Program-made: the position numbers and the translations under genes
Source of the DNA: Helicobacter sp. 'house sparrow 1'
Lineage (GTDB): Bacteria; Campylobacterota; Campylobacteria; Campylobacterales; Helicobacteraceae
Assembly (NCBI RefSeq): GCF_900199585.1
Contig: NZ_FZQY01000004.1
Span: 434,001 to 498,000, forward strand
Length of the DNA stretch: 64,000 bases
Reading direction: 5' to 3'
In this document: one piece after another, positions 1-10,168 of the stretch
How the letters are laid out: each line of letters starts with the position of its first letter
Numbering within the stretch: position 1 is the first letter of the stretch
Notes under the pieces: generated by a model
Database searches by the model: none
What the model saw: only the letters and a program-made list of their open reading frames with translations
Told to the model about the DNA's origin: nothing

Positions 1-623
1 TTAGTGTGTTTATCCCAGAATCTGCAACTATCAGGACTAATTTCATCAGCAAGTATAATGTTTCCATCACCATTGATGCCAAACTCAAGTTTAAAATCAA
101 TCAATTTAAGATCAATTTGAATAAAAAAGTCTTTTAAAATAGTGTTAATTTTTCTTGCTTGAGATTTTAAGAAATCCAAATCTTCTTGTTTTTGAGTGAT
201 GCCAAGAATCTTACAATGTTCATCATTGATAATAGGGTCTCCTAAGGAATCATCTTTAAAATAAAACTCTACTAAGGCAAAGGGTAATTCCAAACCATCT
301 TTAATACCCAATCTTTTTGTAAGAGAACCTGTGGCGACATTTCTAACAACAACCTCAATGGGTAATATCTCTACTTTTTCACAAAGTATATGATTGGAAT
401 CTAAAGTCTTTTTAAAATGTGTAAGAATGCCATTTTTTTCAAGGAGTTCAAAAAGAATACTAGATATTTCACAATTTAATGACCCCTTGCCTTCTTGATT
501 TCCCTTTTTTTCTGCATTGAATGCAGTTAGGTCATCTTTGAATTCTGCAATGATAAGATTCTTATCATCTGTGGCAAAAATTCTCTTTCCCTTTCCCTCA
601 TAAATCATTTCTTGTTTTTGCAT
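1..623 (-). CDS. purC: Phosphoribosylaminoimidazole-succinocarboxamide synthase (partial)
   Basis: SAICAR synthase joins aspartate to CAIR in de novo purine synthesis, in the cytoplasm. Translating the minus strand from the ATG at 621-623 gives an open frame of 207 residues to the window edge; the family is usually about 235-240, so the C-terminus is missing. Recognisable segments are YEGKGKR near the N-terminus, [11 protein letters not shown] in the middle (substrate and ATP binding region) and [14 protein letters not shown] near the visible end, all classic PurC signatures. Its ATG overlaps the stop of the upstream protease gene by one base (TAATG), so the two are probably translationally coupled. 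Truncated only by the window boundary. Confidence 0.95.
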   Translation of the reverse strand, partial: MQKQEMIYEGKGKRIFATDDKNLIIAEFKDDLTAFNAEKKGNQEGKGSLNCEISSILFELLEKNGILTHFKKTLDSNHILCEKVEILPIEVVVRNVATGSLTKRLGIKDGLELPFALVEFYFKDDSLGDPIINDEHCKILGITQKQEDLDFLKSQARKINTILKDFFIQIDLKLIDFKLEFGINGDGNIILADEISPDSCRFWDKHT

Positions 624-2002
624 TATTTTTTATCTTCCTTTTTAATTTCTTTTTTCTCTAGAGGATTGATAATATTCCAACTCTTTAGCAAATCAATAGC
701 GGTTTTTAATTGAATATCATTATTGACATCAGTTAGGGTGATGAGATTTTTCTTTTGTTCTTCTTTTGTTTGCTTTTTTGTATTTTTATTTTCTTGAGCA
801 TCCTCATCTAGTTTATTTAACTCATTTTGTAAATGGTTTTTTAAATCCGCTTCTTTAATCTCAAATCCTCCATCACTTTGAGGAACAGCACCAGGATGCA
901 CAACTATATCTGGGGTAACACCTACTGCTTGGATGGTTCTTCCACTTGGAAGATAATATTTTGATGTGGTAAGCTTGATTGCAGAAGTAGGATCAAGAGG
1001 CAGTACAACCTGAACACTTCCCTTTCCAAAAGAGCTTTCTCCTACAATTATGGCTCTTTTATAATCCTGCAATGCTCCAGATACAATTTCACTTGCACTT
1101 GCAGTTCCACCATTAATAAGCACAACAATAGGAAGTTTTTCATAAGGAGCTTTTCCATTAGCTTTATACTCAATATTTTCGCTCTTTACCTTTCCTTTTT
1201 GTGAAACAATTACCCCATCTTTAATAAAGAGCTCTGAAAGACCAATGGCTTGATTAAGCAGACCTCCAGGATTATTGCGAAGATCTAGGATTAAACCTTC
1301 AATTTTTCCTGCTTTATCCAAAGCATTTTTTACAGAATTAGTTACATTTTTATCAAAAGAATTTACACGAACATATAAAAACTTTTCATTTTCAATTTTT
1401 TTAGCATAAACAGATTTTACTTGAATAATATCTCTAGTGATTGTAAAATCTAGAGGTTTTGGGGCATTTTTTCTATAGATAGTAAGCTTTACAGATGTTT
1501 TAGGTTTTCCTTTCATCTTGCTTACAGCATCATCAATATTCATATTAAGAGTGCTTTCATTATTAATTTTTAAAATGATATCACCACTTTTTAGTCCTGC
1601 TTTTTGTGCAGGAGTATCATCAAGAGGTGCGATAATCGTCAAAGCTCCATCCTTCATACCAATTGTAATTCCAAGACCTCCAAATTCACCTTCGGTTTGA
1701 GCCTGTAAATCTTTAAATTTTTTTTCGGTGAGATAATCTGAGTGTGCATCAAGATTGGTTAAAAGACCAGCAACTGCTTTATCAATAATTTCTTTCACAT
1801 CAATATCATCAACATAATGACTCTCAACGATATTGATAATTTTTGTAAGCTTGTCATAAGCCTCAATTCTATCTTTTTGAGAAACTGTCTTTTTTTGAGA
1901 AACTTCGCTCTGTGCATACAAATTGCCAAGTAAAAACATCAAAACTAAACTAGAGGTTGCAAAACCAGCGAGAAAAATCTTTTTCATGACTTTAGATTCC
2001 AT
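623..2002 (-). CDS. ctpA: S41 family carboxy-terminal processing protease
   Basis: Periplasmic tail-specific serine protease that trims or degrades envelope proteins. Residues 6-30 form a signal peptide or anchor (MKKIFLAGF, then a hydrophobic stretch to LYAQ). A PDZ domain spans about 105-190 (GEFGGLGI start) and the S41 catalytic core follows, with GGTASASE at 298-305 and FGKGS at 325-329. By spacing to the E. coli Prc dyad, S302 and K327 are the likely Ser/Lys pair. The lysine-rich tail (after 400) is low complexity. Start choice is uncertain: AGGAG abuts the first ATG with no spacer, and the second ATG (codon 6, 1987) would give a cleaner signal peptide. Runs into purC with a 1-base overlap. 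Confidence 0.9.
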   Translation of the reverse strand: MESKVMKKIFLAGFATSSLVLMFLLGNLYAQSEVSQKKTVSQKDRIEAYDKLTKIINIVESHYVDDIDVKEIIDKAVAGLLTNLDAHSDYLTEKKFKDLQAQTEGEFGGLGITIGMKDGALTIIAPLDDTPAQKAGLKSGDIILKINNESTLNMNIDDAVSKMKGKPKTSVKLTIYRKNAPKPLDFTITRDIIQVKSVYAKKIENEKFLYVRVNSFDKNVTNSVKNALDKAGKIEGLILDLRNNPGGLLNQAIGLSELFIKDGVIVSQKGKVKSENIEYKANGKAPYEKLPIVVLINGGTASASEIVSGALQDYKRAIIVGESSFGKGSVQVVLPLDPTSAIKLTTSKYYLPSGRTIQAVGVTPDIVVHPGAVPQSDGGFEIKEADLKNHLQNELNKLDEDAQENKNTKKQTKEEQKKNLITLTDVNNDIQLKTAIDLLKSWNIINPLEKKEIKKEDKK

Positions 2003-2018
2003 CTCCTAAAATACTAAG

Positions 2019-2024
2019 ATTATA
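2019..2024 (-). promoter_or_regulatory. Possible -10 element for ctpA-purC
   Basis: The minus strand reads TATAAT here, 17 bases upstream of the ctpA ATG, which would give a leader of only about ten bases. No convincing -35 box is visible. The position in the divergent ctpA/clpB spacer supports it, but AT-rich spacers produce such hexamers by chance. Confidence 0.35.
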
Positions 2025-2154
2025 GTAAAAACACTTAATTTTTTGGATTATTTTTGTATAAAAATGAATTCTATCAAAAGATAAATAAACTTTTTATATG
2101 AATATCTAAAAAATATCAATCTAAGCAAAATTTAGTTTAAAAATATAAAATAAC

Positions 2155-2183
2155 TTGACATTATGAGACTAAACTTATATAAT
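2155..2183 (+). promoter_or_regulatory. Consensus sigma70 promoter of clpB
   Basis: A perfect TTGACA (2155-2160), a 17-base spacer and a perfect TATAAT (2178-2183) precede clpB. The predicted transcription start is near 2190, leaving a leader of about 37 bases with AAGGAG at 2215-2220. A full -35 consensus is rare in Helicobacter, where that element is usually poorly conserved. The -35 box lies inside an imperfect HAIR-like inverted repeat (2154-2174), the operator type of the HspR heat-shock repressor. Confidence 0.8.
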
Positions 2184-2226
2184 GCTTCTCATATTAAGAT
2201 TTGAAATTTTATTTAAGGAGTTTGTG

Positions 2227-4800
2227 ATGAATATTTTTGAAAAAATGACAAACCAACTCAAAGAGACATTAGATTCTGCGTTAGCTCTTGCTTTGCATCA
2301 AAAAAATCAAGAAGTGGATTTTTCACATATGATTTGGGCATTATTAAATAATACCCAATCTTCATTTTTCCAAGTTTTAAGCAAAATGCAACTAGATACA
2401 GCAAGTTTGGAGCTTGAAGCAAGAAGTAGTGTGGAAAAACTTCCAAGAGTCTCTAATATTGTTAAAGAGAATATGTCTCTTTCAAAGAGATTGCAACAAG
2501 CACTTGTAAATGCTGAAGGTTTGGCAGTAAAAAATGGTGATAAGTTTATTGCGCTAGATACCTTTATTCTTGCAAATTTAGATGAATTAAAAGAGATCTT
2601 TAATACTTCAATTGATTTTTTGGAATTAAAAAAGAATTTTGAGCTTTTAAGAGGAGGAAGAAAGATACAAGATGCTAGTGGAGATGATGCACTAGATTCT
2701 TTGCAAAAGTTTGGTGTTGATCTTACACAAAAAGCAGCCCAAAATCTTTTAGATCCTGTAATTGGGAGAGATGAAGAAATTACTAGGGTGATGCAGATTC
2801 TCATTAGAAAAACTAAGAATAATCCTATTTTATTGGGCGAACCTGGTGTTGGTAAAACAGCAATTGTTGAGGGTTTGGCACAGCAAATTGCAAAAAAAGA
2901 AGTTCCTTTATCTTTGCAAAATAAAAAGGTGATTGCATTGGATATGAGTGCTTTGGTGGCTGGTGCAAAGTATCGTGGGGAGTTTGAAGAAAGATTAAAA
3001 AATATTATTGATGAGGTAAAAAAGGCAGGAAATATTATTTTATTTATTGATGAAATACATACAATTGTTGGTGCAGGGGCAAGTGAGGGGAGTATGGATG
3101 CTGCAAATATTCTCAAACCAGCTCTTGCTAGGGGAGAACTACATACTATTGGAGCAACAACTTTAAAAGAATATAGAAAGTATTTTGAAAAAGATGCTGC
3201 TCTTACAAGAAGATTTCAACCTGTAAATTTAAATGAACCCAGTGTTCCAGAGGCATTACAAATTTTAAGAGGGTTAAAAGAGAAATTAGAAACTCATCAT
3301 AATGTAAGTATTACTGATTCTGCATTAGTTAGTGCTGTAAAGCTTTCGCATCGGTACATTACAGATCGATTCTTGCCTGATAAGGCAATTGATTTAATTG
3401 ATGAGGGTGCGGCAGAATTGAAGATGCAAATAGAATCAGAACCTAGTGTTTTAAGAATTATTAAAAGAAATATTCAAAGACTTGAAGTTGAAAAGCAAGC
3501 CCTTCATATGGAAGATAATCCCGCAAACCAAGCAAGACTAGAAGAGATACAAAAAGAATTAGAAGATGCCATTGAGAGAAAAAACACTTTGCAGATGCAA
3601 TTTGATAATGAGAAGATTGTATTTAAGGAAATTGCAGAAAATAAAAATGAAATAGAATCTTTAAAAAGAGAATCAGAGCTTGCTAAGCGCGATGGAAATT
3701 ATACTAAAGCAGCAGAGATTGACTATAGCAAGATTCCTGAAAAGCAGAAGAAACAAGAAGAATTGCTAAATAGATGGGAGATGATGCAGTCTCAAGGGAC
3801 TTTGTTAAAAAATGCCCTTACGCAAGAGAGCATTGCAGAGATTGTGTCAAGATGGACCCAAATTCCTGTTAAAAAAATGCTTCAAGAAGAAAAAGAGAAG
3901 ATTTTAAATATCCAACAAGAATTAAAAAAGAGTGTTGTAGGACAAGATGAGGCACTTAATGCAATTGCAAGAGCAATCAAAAGAAACAAAGCAGGACTTA
4001 GTGAGAGTTCAAGGCCTATAGGGAGTTTTTTATTTCTAGGGCCAACAGGGGTTGGAAAAACTCAAAGTGCAAAAACATTGGCGCAATTTTTATTTGATAG
4101 TCAAAAGAATCTAATCCGCATTGATATGAGTGAATATATGGAAAAGCATGCTGCTAGCAGGCTTGTTGGTGCTCCCCCTGGATATGTTGGATATGAAGAG
4201 GGAGGACAACTCACAGAGGCGGTGAGACGCAAGCCTTATAGCGTAGTATTGTTTGATGAAATTGAAAAAGCACATCCTGATGTTTTTAATATCTTATTGC
4301 AGGTTTTAGATGATGGAAGATTGACAGATAATAAGGGGGTAGTAGTTGATTTTAGAAATACAATTATTATTCTTACAAGCAATATTGGAAGTGACAAGAT
4401 TTTAGAAATTAAGGATAAGGCAGAAAGAGAAAAGGCAATCCAAGAAAGTCTTAAGATGTATTTTAAGCCAGAATTCTTAAATCGGTTGGATGATATTGTA
4501 ATCTTTAATCCTTTAAATCTAGAGGGAATTGTGGAGATTGTAGATATTATGTTTGAAGAGATTAAAAAGAAAGTGTTAGAAAGGGGAATACAAATAGAGC
4601 TTACACAAAGTGCAAAAGAGTTTATTGCTCAAGCTGGTTTTGATCCTATCTATGGAGCAAGACCTCTTAAGAGAGCATTGTATGAAGAAGTTGAAGATAG
4701 ACTTGCAGAGCTTATATTAGAAGATAAAATAACAGAGGGGGATAATATTTTATTTGATTGCAAGGATGGTGCTATAATAGCACAAGTTCAAAAAAGATAG
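2227..4800 (+). CDS. clpB: ATP-dependent disaggregase ClpB (Hsp100)
   Basis: Hexameric AAA+ chaperone that pulls polypeptides out of aggregates together with DnaK/DnaJ/GrpE. From the chosen start the protein is 857 residues, the normal ClpB length. It shows the double-Clp N-domain (about 1-145), NBD1 with Walker A GEPGVGKT near 204, the long coiled-coil middle domain (about 395-520, [15 protein letters not shown]), and NBD2 with Walker A GPTGVGKT near 605 followed by the [13 protein letters not shown] pore-loop region. An in-frame ATG at 2182 lies in the promoter -10 region. The start at 2227 has AAGGAG at a good distance and begins [11 protein letters not shown], so I chose it. Stands alone behind its own strong promoter, probably heat-inducible. 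Confidence 0.97.
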   Translation: MNIFEKMTNQLKETLDSALALALHQKNQEVDFSHMIWALLNNTQSSFFQVLSKMQLDTASLELEARSSVEKLPRVSNIVKENMSLSKRLQQALVNAEGLAVKNGDKFIALDTFILANLDELKEIFNTSIDFLELKKNFELLRGGRKIQDASGDDALDSLQKFGVDLTQKAAQNLLDPVIGRDEEITRVMQILIRKTKNNPILLGEPGVGKTAIVEGLAQQIAKKEVPLSLQNKKVIALDMSALVAGAKYRGEFEERLKNIIDEVKKAGNIILFIDEIHTIVGAGASEGSMDAANILKPALARGELHTIGATTLKEYRKYFEKDAALTRRFQPVNLNEPSVPEALQILRGLKEKLETHHNVSITDSALVSAVKLSHRYITDRFLPDKAIDLIDEGAAELKMQIESEPSVLRIIKRNIQRLEVEKQALHMEDNPANQARLEEIQKELEDAIERKNTLQMQFDNEKIVFKEIAENKNEIESLKRESELAKRDGNYTKAAEIDYSKIPEKQKKQEELLNRWEMMQSQGTLLKNALTQESIAEIVSRWTQIPVKKMLQEEKEKILNIQQELKKSVVGQDEALNAIARAIKRNKAGLSESSRPIGSFLFLGPTGVGKTQSAKTLAQFLFDSQKNLIRIDMSEYMEKHAASRLVGAPPGYVGYEEGGQLTEAVRRKPYSVVLFDEIEKAHPDVFNILLQVLDDGRLTDNKGVVVDFRNTIIILTSNIGSDKILEIKDKAEREKAIQESLKMYFKPEFLNRLDDIVIFNPLNLEGIVEIVDIMFEEIKKKVLERGIQIELTQSAKEFIAQAGFDPIYGARPLKRALYEEVEDRLAELILEDKITEGDNILFDCKDGAIIAQVQKR

Positions 4801-4831
4801 CATAGGCTAAAATATTAAAGATGAGGTGACT

Positions 4832-6034
4832 ATGGAGTTAGATTTTTATGCAACTTTAGTTTGTATGGTCATTGTTTTATTACTAGGTCGTATTATTCTT
4901 GATAATATAAAGATTTTGCGTGATTATAATATCCCAGAATCTGTTGTGGGTGGATTGTTGGTTGCAGGCATTGTGGCTATCGTTTTTAAGGTTTTTGGCT
5001 ATAAAATTAAGTTTGATTATTCATTGCAAGAACCCTTGATGCTGGCTTTTTTTACTTCAATTGGGTTGAATGCAGACTTGGCTTCCTTAAAAAAAGGAGG
5101 TTTTGTCTTGGTAAAATTTTTATTTATTGTAGGAATTCTTCTACTCTTGCAAAATATTATAGGAATAGCCCTAGCAAGAGGATTAAATCAAGATAGTCTT
5201 ATAGGATTACTGGGTGGTTCAATTACAATGAGTGGAGGACTTGGGACAGGTAGTGCTTGGTCAGATGTTTTTGCAAAAGAGCCCTTTTTGCTTTCAAATG
5301 GCAAAGAACTAGCGGTTGCTTGTGCAACTTTTGGATTAATTTTAGGGGGTTTAATTGGTGGTCCTGTTGCAAGATTTTTAATCAAAAAATATGATTTAAA
5401 AACACCACAAGTAAGTGATAAGGAAACAATTGGTTTTGAATCTCCAAAAAAACAAAGATTGATTACTGCTTCAAGTTTTCTTGAATCTTTAGCTTTGATT
5501 GCTATATCTTTGTTAATTGGGAAAAAACTTGGTGATTGGTTACAAGGGAGTATTTTTGCATTACCTACATTTGTATGGTGTTTATTTGTTGGTGTAATTT
5601 TACGCAATCTTTTATCACTTTTTAAAATTCACCAAGTTTTTGAGCGTGAGATATCTGTAATTGGAAATGTGAGCCTGTCTTTGTTCCTAGCTTCATCTTT
5701 GATGTCTCTTGCGCTTTGGGAACTCTCTAACCTTGCACTGCCTATTGTTATACTACTTTTAGCACAAACCTTATTGATGATTGTTTATGTAATCTTTGTT
5801 ACCTTCCCTTTAATGGGAAAAAACTATGATGCAGCAGTTTTGTCTGCAGGGCATTGTGGGTTTGGATTAGGAGCTACCCCAACAGCAATTGTAAATATGC
5901 AGGCAGTAACTCAAACTCACGGACAAAGCCATATTGCCTTTTTGATTGTACCAATGGTGGGGGCATTTTTTATTGACATTATTAATGCGGTGGTGATTAA
6001 GCTTTTCTTGCTCTTACCATTTTTTCCTCACTAA
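4832..6034 (+). CDS. gltS: Sodium/glutamate symporter
   Basis: Inner-membrane Na+-coupled glutamate uptake carrier of the GltS (ESS) family. About 400 residues, the family's usual length, with some ten hydrophobic segments. The two inverted halves each carry a glycine/serine-rich re-entrant loop: GGSITMSGGLGTGSAW in the first half and AGHCGFGLGATPTAIVNM in the second. A GTG at 4826 is in frame two codons upstream, but the ATG at 4832 gives the better spacing to GAGG. It follows clpB by about 30 bases on the same strand and may share its transcript, although function does not link them. It fits the glutamate theme of the gdhA/ABC cluster at 52.7-57 kb. Confidence 0.93.
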   Translation: MELDFYATLVCMVIVLLLGRIILDNIKILRDYNIPESVVGGLLVAGIVAIVFKVFGYKIKFDYSLQEPLMLAFFTSIGLNADLASLKKGGFVLVKFLFIVGILLLLQNIIGIALARGLNQDSLIGLLGGSITMSGGLGTGSAWSDVFAKEPFLLSNGKELAVACATFGLILGGLIGGPVARFLIKKYDLKTPQVSDKETIGFESPKKQRLITASSFLESLALIAISLLIGKKLGDWLQGSIFALPTFVWCLFVGVILRNLLSLFKIHQVFEREISVIGNVSLSLFLASSLMSLALWELSNLALPIVILLLAQTLLMIVYVIFVTFPLMGKNYDAAVLSAGHCGFGLGATPTAIVNMQAVTQTHGQSHIAFLIVPMVGAFFIDIINAVVIKLFLLLPFFPH

Positions 6035-6050
6035 TTTTTATTCTTTCAAA

Positions 6051-6067
6051 GGGGATTTTTAATCCCC
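6051..6067. terminator. Hairpin between convergent gltS and rmuC
   Basis: GGGGATT, a TTT loop and AATCCCC form a perfect 7-bp stem in the 68-base spacer between the convergent genes gltS and rmuC. T-rich sequence flanks it on the plus-strand side (tgtttga) and runs of A/T occur on the other side, so it could serve both directions. Confidence 0.7.
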
Positions 6068-6102
6068 TGTTTGATTGGTTGCTAAGGCGATACAAAAAGA
6101 AA

Positions 6103-7302
6103 TTAATATCCTAGAGATTTCTTTGTTTTTACCCCAAGGTCTTCTATTTTTTTAAATCTTGAGAGTAGGTTTCCATTACCTGTTTGAAGTTTATTTTCTA
6201 GATCATCCTTTGTTTTTTGCAATCTTTCAAGATGGGTTTTTAGCTCTTCAAAACTTTTAATAATGCCCAAAAATTTGTCATAAAATTTTCCAATCTCATC
6301 AAAAGCTTGAGTAATATTTTCATTACGCTTGATATTAAGCCAGGTAATGCTAATAGTCTTTAAGGCCATAAAAAGAGTGTGTGGAGTGGTAAGATAAACT
6401 TTTTTGCTATAGGCATATTGATAGATGTCACTATTTGCTTCAATTGCAAGATCTAAGATATTTTGATAGGGAATAAATAATAAAATAAAATCATAAGTAT
6501 TGTCTTGAATATGACTATAAGGTTTCTTTGCAAGTTCATCAATTCTTTGTTTTAGGTTTTTATAGATCTCTAAACATACTTGAGAATCCACTTCTTTAAA
6601 GTCAAAACTATTTGGAAGGGTAAATTTTGCATCAATGATAATGCTCTTATCCCTTTCAAGATAAATGATTGCATCAGGGATATAAGTAGAGCCTTCAAAC
6701 TTTAATTGCTCTTGGAGTTTGTATTGCTCTCCTTCAACCAATCCGCTATTTTCTAAAATATTTTTGAGTTGCAGTTCTCCAAAATTTCCCCGTGTTTTTT
6801 TATCACCTTTGAGAATTTGAGCCAATTTATCTGCATTTTCTCCAATATTTTGTGTAAAGCTAAACATACTTTTGATTTGGGTTTCAATTTTTATTTCATT
6901 TTGAGTAAGCCTTTCAGAATAACCCTTAATCTGCTCTTTAATGGGATTAAAAATTTCATCTAATATTTTTTTGGAATCCTCATTGAGCATATTTTTATTT
7001 TGAGCCAATAAAAGTATATTTTGATCTTGGTAGCCTTCTTTTAGCCTTCTTTCAAGTATTTCAAGATTTTGTTGATAATTTTTTTCAAGAATTTTGATTT
7101 GTTCTTGATAATCTTGTTTTTGTTGCTGTTTTTCCTGTGTGAAGTATTGCTCCTGTTTTTGAAGCATTTGATTTTGTATTTTGTAATGAATATTTTCATC
7201 CTGTAGTTGTTTAGATTCCTTCCTAAGCTTGAGAAGTAAAAAAAGAAAGATTAAAGAAAATACTAGACTACAGATGAAAAGTATGAGATAGATATTATCC
7301 AT
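6103..7302 (-). CDS. rmuC: RmuC-type DNA recombination protein
   Basis: RmuC family proteins limit recombination at inverted repeats and have a restriction-endonuclease-like fold. The 399 residues start with one N-terminal membrane helix (IYLILFICSLVFSLIFLFLLL) and a long Gln/Lys-rich coiled coil (about 25-130). The RmuC domain follows, with signature pieces KTRGNFGELQLKNILE and DKSIIIDAKFTLP; the D and K of IIDAK fit nuclease-fold active-site residues. A second coiled coil closes the protein. Starts at an ATG with no close upstream neighbour on its strand other than the outer membrane gene 27 bases away, so the two may be cotranscribed. Confidence 0.9.
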   Translation of the reverse strand: MDNIYLILFICSLVFSLIFLFLLLKLRKESKQLQDENIHYKIQNQMLQKQEQYFTQEKQQQKQDYQEQIKILEKNYQQNLEILERRLKEGYQDQNILLLAQNKNMLNEDSKKILDEIFNPIKEQIKGYSERLTQNEIKIETQIKSMFSFTQNIGENADKLAQILKGDKKTRGNFGELQLKNILENSGLVEGEQYKLQEQLKFEGSTYIPDAIIYLERDKSIIIDAKFTLPNSFDFKEVDSQVCLEIYKNLKQRIDELAKKPYSHIQDNTYDFILLFIPYQNILDLAIEANSDIYQYAYSKKVYLTTPHTLFMALKTISITWLNIKRNENITQAFDEIGKFYDKFLGIIKSFEELKTHLERLQKTKDDLENKLQTGNGNLLSRFKKIEDLGVKTKKSLGY

Positions 7303-7329
7303 TGCTATATTTTATCCTTAAAAAATTTC

Positions 7330-8652
7330 TTAAAATGAAAAACCACCACCTACTTGCACAGCCATATATCTTGGCATATAGCTTCCAGTTTCTGCTTTTG
7401 TCCCAACTTGAAATGCAATATCAAAAATTCCAAGGATGTTTAAACCACTTGTGATAATAAGCCCATTATCTTGTCTTATATCTTTCATCATTCCTACACG
7501 CATATCAACCGCTTTAAGATCAAATTTCAATCCCCCTCCAATCATTTGACTATATTGTTTTTTATCACTATAAGCAAACATTTCATTGGGCAGAATATCT
7601 GCATCAAATGCGATTGTGACATAAGGTTGGTTATAGGCAAAACCCACGCGATATTGGGGCTTAATAGAAACTTTTGTATTGCTAAATTTAAAAGTTGGAG
7701 TATTGATATTTTTAGCAACAAAACCAAAAGTAAGATATCTAAATTTTGGTAGGTCAATTCCATAGGTTATGCCAAGATCTACCCCAAAACCATGAGAGCT
7801 TTTTAAGCCTGATTGAGTCTTAAAGCTAGAAACAATCTGATTAATATTTGTATCTTTTTTGATAGTGATTTCTCTTTCAAATAAAATCGCATTCATATAC
7901 TTAAGATTGATTCCAATATCAAGATTGGAGTTTGAGAAGAAAAAAGTTCTAGCATAGGTGATGGGAACCTCTGATAAAAGAAGATTATGTGTTGCAATAT
8001 GACCTATCTTATCACCCTCAATTGCACCAAGGACTGAGTTTTTATAGCTATTTTCATCAGATGCGCTTACATTGCCACTGGAATCTACCTTATAATAGGC
8101 ATTACCATTGGTTTTGATGATTAAATCTTTACCTGAAAAAGATGTGCCTGCAGAGATATTAGAATACAAAGAGGCAAAATAAGAAATTGCCAAAGATCCA
8201 AAAGTGCCTCTCATTGCAGCAGGAGAAATTTGTAAGGAGATTCCATTTTGAGAAGTAAAGCTTAAATGGTTTTGTTCAAAAATATCCATAAGGGTTGAAA
8301 AATCCCCATAAAGCTTTGTCAGCTTGGTCTTGTTGTCTTCATTTATTTGTAAGGTTTGTGAATTTTGACTGCCAATTTGTATGGAATTGGCATTATTTAG
8401 CATCCCCTTAAAATCAAACTTAATCAATCTATCAATATTTTTTTGTTGGTATCTTCCACCTAGTGTAAATCCAAAGCGAACTTTATTATCAATACTTATA
8501 AGTGCAGGGTTGTAATACGCACCAAAGGCAGAGGATTGTAGAGCTACTCCAGCACCTCCCATACTGATAGAAGTATTCCCCATATTGCCAAAATCAAGTC
8601 CAAGTCCAAAGCTTGAAAAAGCTAATGCCCATAGTAGGATTTTCTTATTCAT
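7330..8652 (-). CDS. Outer membrane beta-barrel protein, TraF_2/FadL-like
   Basis: A 440-residue exported protein with a clear signal peptide (about 1-18, MNKKILLWALAFSSFGLG). It continues with GNMGNTSISMGGAGVALQSSAFGAYYNPALIS, the opening typical of the TraF_2 and OmpP1/FadL-like family: a small-residue hatch followed by NPA. Alternating polar and hydrophobic strands fill the rest and the protein ends in an aromatic residue (GGGFSF), as expected for BAM-dependent barrels. The TraF name reflects a domain label; no conjugation genes are near. Likely a channel or surface protein of unknown substrate. A good Shine-Dalgarno (TAGGAG) precedes the ATG. Confidence 0.8.
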   Translation of the reverse strand: MNKKILLWALAFSSFGLGLDFGNMGNTSISMGGAGVALQSSAFGAYYNPALISIDNKVRFGFTLGGRYQQKNIDRLIKFDFKGMLNNANSIQIGSQNSQTLQINEDNKTKLTKLYGDFSTLMDIFEQNHLSFTSQNGISLQISPAAMRGTFGSLAISYFASLYSNISAGTSFSGKDLIIKTNGNAYYKVDSSGNVSASDENSYKNSVLGAIEGDKIGHIATHNLLLSEVPITYARTFFFSNSNLDIGINLKYMNAILFEREITIKKDTNINQIVSSFKTQSGLKSSHGFGVDLGITYGIDLPKFRYLTFGFVAKNINTPTFKFSNTKVSIKPQYRVGFAYNQPYVTIAFDADILPNEMFAYSDKKQYSQMIGGGLKFDLKAVDMRVGMMKDIRQDNGLIITSGLNILGIFDIAFQVGTKAETGSYMPRYMAVQVGGGFSF

Positions 8653-8786
8653 ATTAAGCTCCTAGGCTTTGAGGATTTTTTTAAATCTTAGCTACCTCTT
8701 AGCAAAACTTAAAGGATATTTACTTATCAAAGTAAAAAAGCAATCTAAGCTTATATAAGCTAAGCAAAATTACCTATCTTATATCG

Positions 8787-8915
8787 TTATTTTTTCTCAA
8801 AAAATAAAATGATCTCTGATGCTATCCCAACCTCTGGACAATCAAAACAACCATTATTTTTAAGTGATTGTATTGTAGCAAAAAAGTAAGAAGTTGGATA
8901 TAGGATAAAAGACAT
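8787..8915 (-). CDS. Possible 42-residue small protein
   Basis: In the 289-base gap between moeA and the TraF_2-like gene, the minus strand has an open frame from ATG 8913-8915 to TAA, beginning MSFILYPTSYFF and containing the paired cysteines of NNGCFDCPEVG, ending ILFFEKK. No strong Shine-Dalgarno is visible. The residue composition looks more protein-like than random AT-rich sequence, and the CxxC pair is noticeable. It could be a small protein, the remnant of a longer gene, or a piece of a repeated intergenic sequence. I do not recognise a family. Confidence 0.3.
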   Translation of the reverse strand: MSFILYPTSYFFATIQSLKNNGCFDCPEVGIASEIILFFEKK

Positions 8916-8941
8916 TAAAATAAGCTTAAAATCTCAAAAAA

Positions 8942-10159
8942 TTACTGATTAATAAAACCCATTGAATGTGTAAAATTAGTTTTATAAGTAATGATATGTA
9001 GCTCCTGATCTTTCTTAATTTCTGAAATACTCTCATCAAAAATTGCAAAAGCCTCACAGTTGCAAAAGGTGCTAATTGCACTAGGACTATATTTCCCCTC
9101 TTTATAAGGAGTAAAAATACCTTGTTGATATTGTCCCAAAATAATATGAGAGCGTTTGTTTTTAAAATAAAGAGGCGTGCTGGATTTTGCTTTAATAAAA
9201 GAGGGATAAAAATCACTAGCATTGCTTAGTCTTTGCAATATTGGAATAACAAAAGCTAGTAGGTTTGAGATAGCACTAAGTGGATTTCCAGGTAGGCAAA
9301 AGAAATAACACTGATTTAACTTTGCAATCATTATGGGTTTGCCAGGCTTTAAATTTATCTTATGATAAAAGATTTGTGCTTGATTTTTAAGTAAAATCTC
9401 CTCCAATAAGTCAGCATTTCCCATACTTACACCACCACTTGTGATAATAACATCATATTTCTCAGAGGCTTTTAAAATTTCTTTCTCTAAAGTAAGATCG
9501 TCTTTTAAGATTCCTAGGTAATTGCAATGATGTTGATAAGCATTTAGGGTTGCAATAATGCTTGGCGCATTAATATTGTAGATTTGATGCTCTAAGGCTT
9601 GCGTACCTACCTCTTTGACTTCATTGCCACTTGAAAAAACTCCAATAGAGGGTTTTTGATAAACCAAAACCCTATCTAAGCCTTGAGATGCTAAAAGACC
9701 AATATCTCCAAATTCTAGCTGTCTCCCTTTATTGAGTGCAAGATCTCCTTGTGCTTTTTCTTCACCTTTTTTTCTGATATTTGCACCATCACTAAATTCT
9801 TTATAAATTTTTAAAACCCCATTTTTTAGTTCTGCATCCTCAAATGGTACCACTGCGTTAGCATTTTGTGGAATCATTGCACCTGTCATAATCCTGATTG
9901 CCTGGTTATCTTGAAGTATGATATTAGAAGAATCTACTCCTGCTAAGATGGTATTTTCTACCTTTCGATCTCCATTAAATGAAAGATTAATCGCATAACC
10001 ATCCATTGCAGAGTTGTCAAAAGCTGGTAGAGGTCTTGTGATATATATATCTTGTGCAAGAATAAAGCTGTATGCATCAAAAATGCTTTTTTCTTCAGTT
10101 TTTAGATCTAAAAGCGGAAGGTTGAAATTAATTTTTAAGGCTTCTTGCAAACTAAGCAT
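8942..10159 (-). CDS. moeA: Molybdopterin molybdenumtransferase
   Basis: Inserts molybdate into adenylylated molybdopterin, the last step of molybdenum cofactor synthesis. 405 residues, the usual MoeA length. Seen in the sequence are PLPAFDNSAMDGYAI near the N-terminus, AVVPFEDAE, GASQGLD-like and VFSSGNEV segments, TSGGVSMGNADLLE and LPGNPLSA, which together are diagnostic. A TTG codon precedes the ATG; AGGAGG lies five bases before the ATG at 10157-10159, so the ATG is the start. It follows fliR after nine bases, the same moeA-fliR neighbourhood as in H. pylori. ModE, a molybdate-type regulator, is encoded elsewhere in this window. Confidence 0.95.
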   Translation of the reverse strand: MLSLQEALKINFNLPLLDLKTEEKSIFDAYSFILAQDIYITRPLPAFDNSAMDGYAINLSFNGDRKVENTILAGVDSSNIILQDNQAIRIMTGAMIPQNANAVVPFEDAELKNGVLKIYKEFSDGANIRKKGEEKAQGDLALNKGRQLEFGDIGLLASQGLDRVLVYQKPSIGVFSSGNEVKEVGTQALEHQIYNINAPSIIATLNAYQHHCNYLGILKDDLTLEKEILKASEKYDVIITSGGVSMGNADLLEEILLKNQAQIFYHKINLKPGKPIMIAKLNQCYFFCLPGNPLSAISNLLAFVIPILQRLSNASDFYPSFIKAKSSTPLYFKNKRSHIILGQYQQGIFTPYKEGKYSPSAISTFCNCEAFAIFDESISEIKKDQELHIITYKTNFTHSMGFINQ

Positions 10160-10168
10160 CAATACCTC

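Noticed and set aside
2182-2226. Upstream ATG extending ClpB by 15 residues
   Set aside because: It overlaps the -10 box and lies ahead of the likely transcript start; AAGGAG and a normal ClpB N-terminus favour 2227.
2307-3116. Long minus-strand frame opposite clpB
   Set aside because: It mirrors the clpB codons, has the Ser/Phe/Ile-rich look of a shadow frame, and no start signals; clpB is clearly the gene.
7330-8652. Conjugation gene (TraF)
   Set aside because: Only the domain family name suggests it; the protein looks like a FadL-type barrel and no transfer genes are near.
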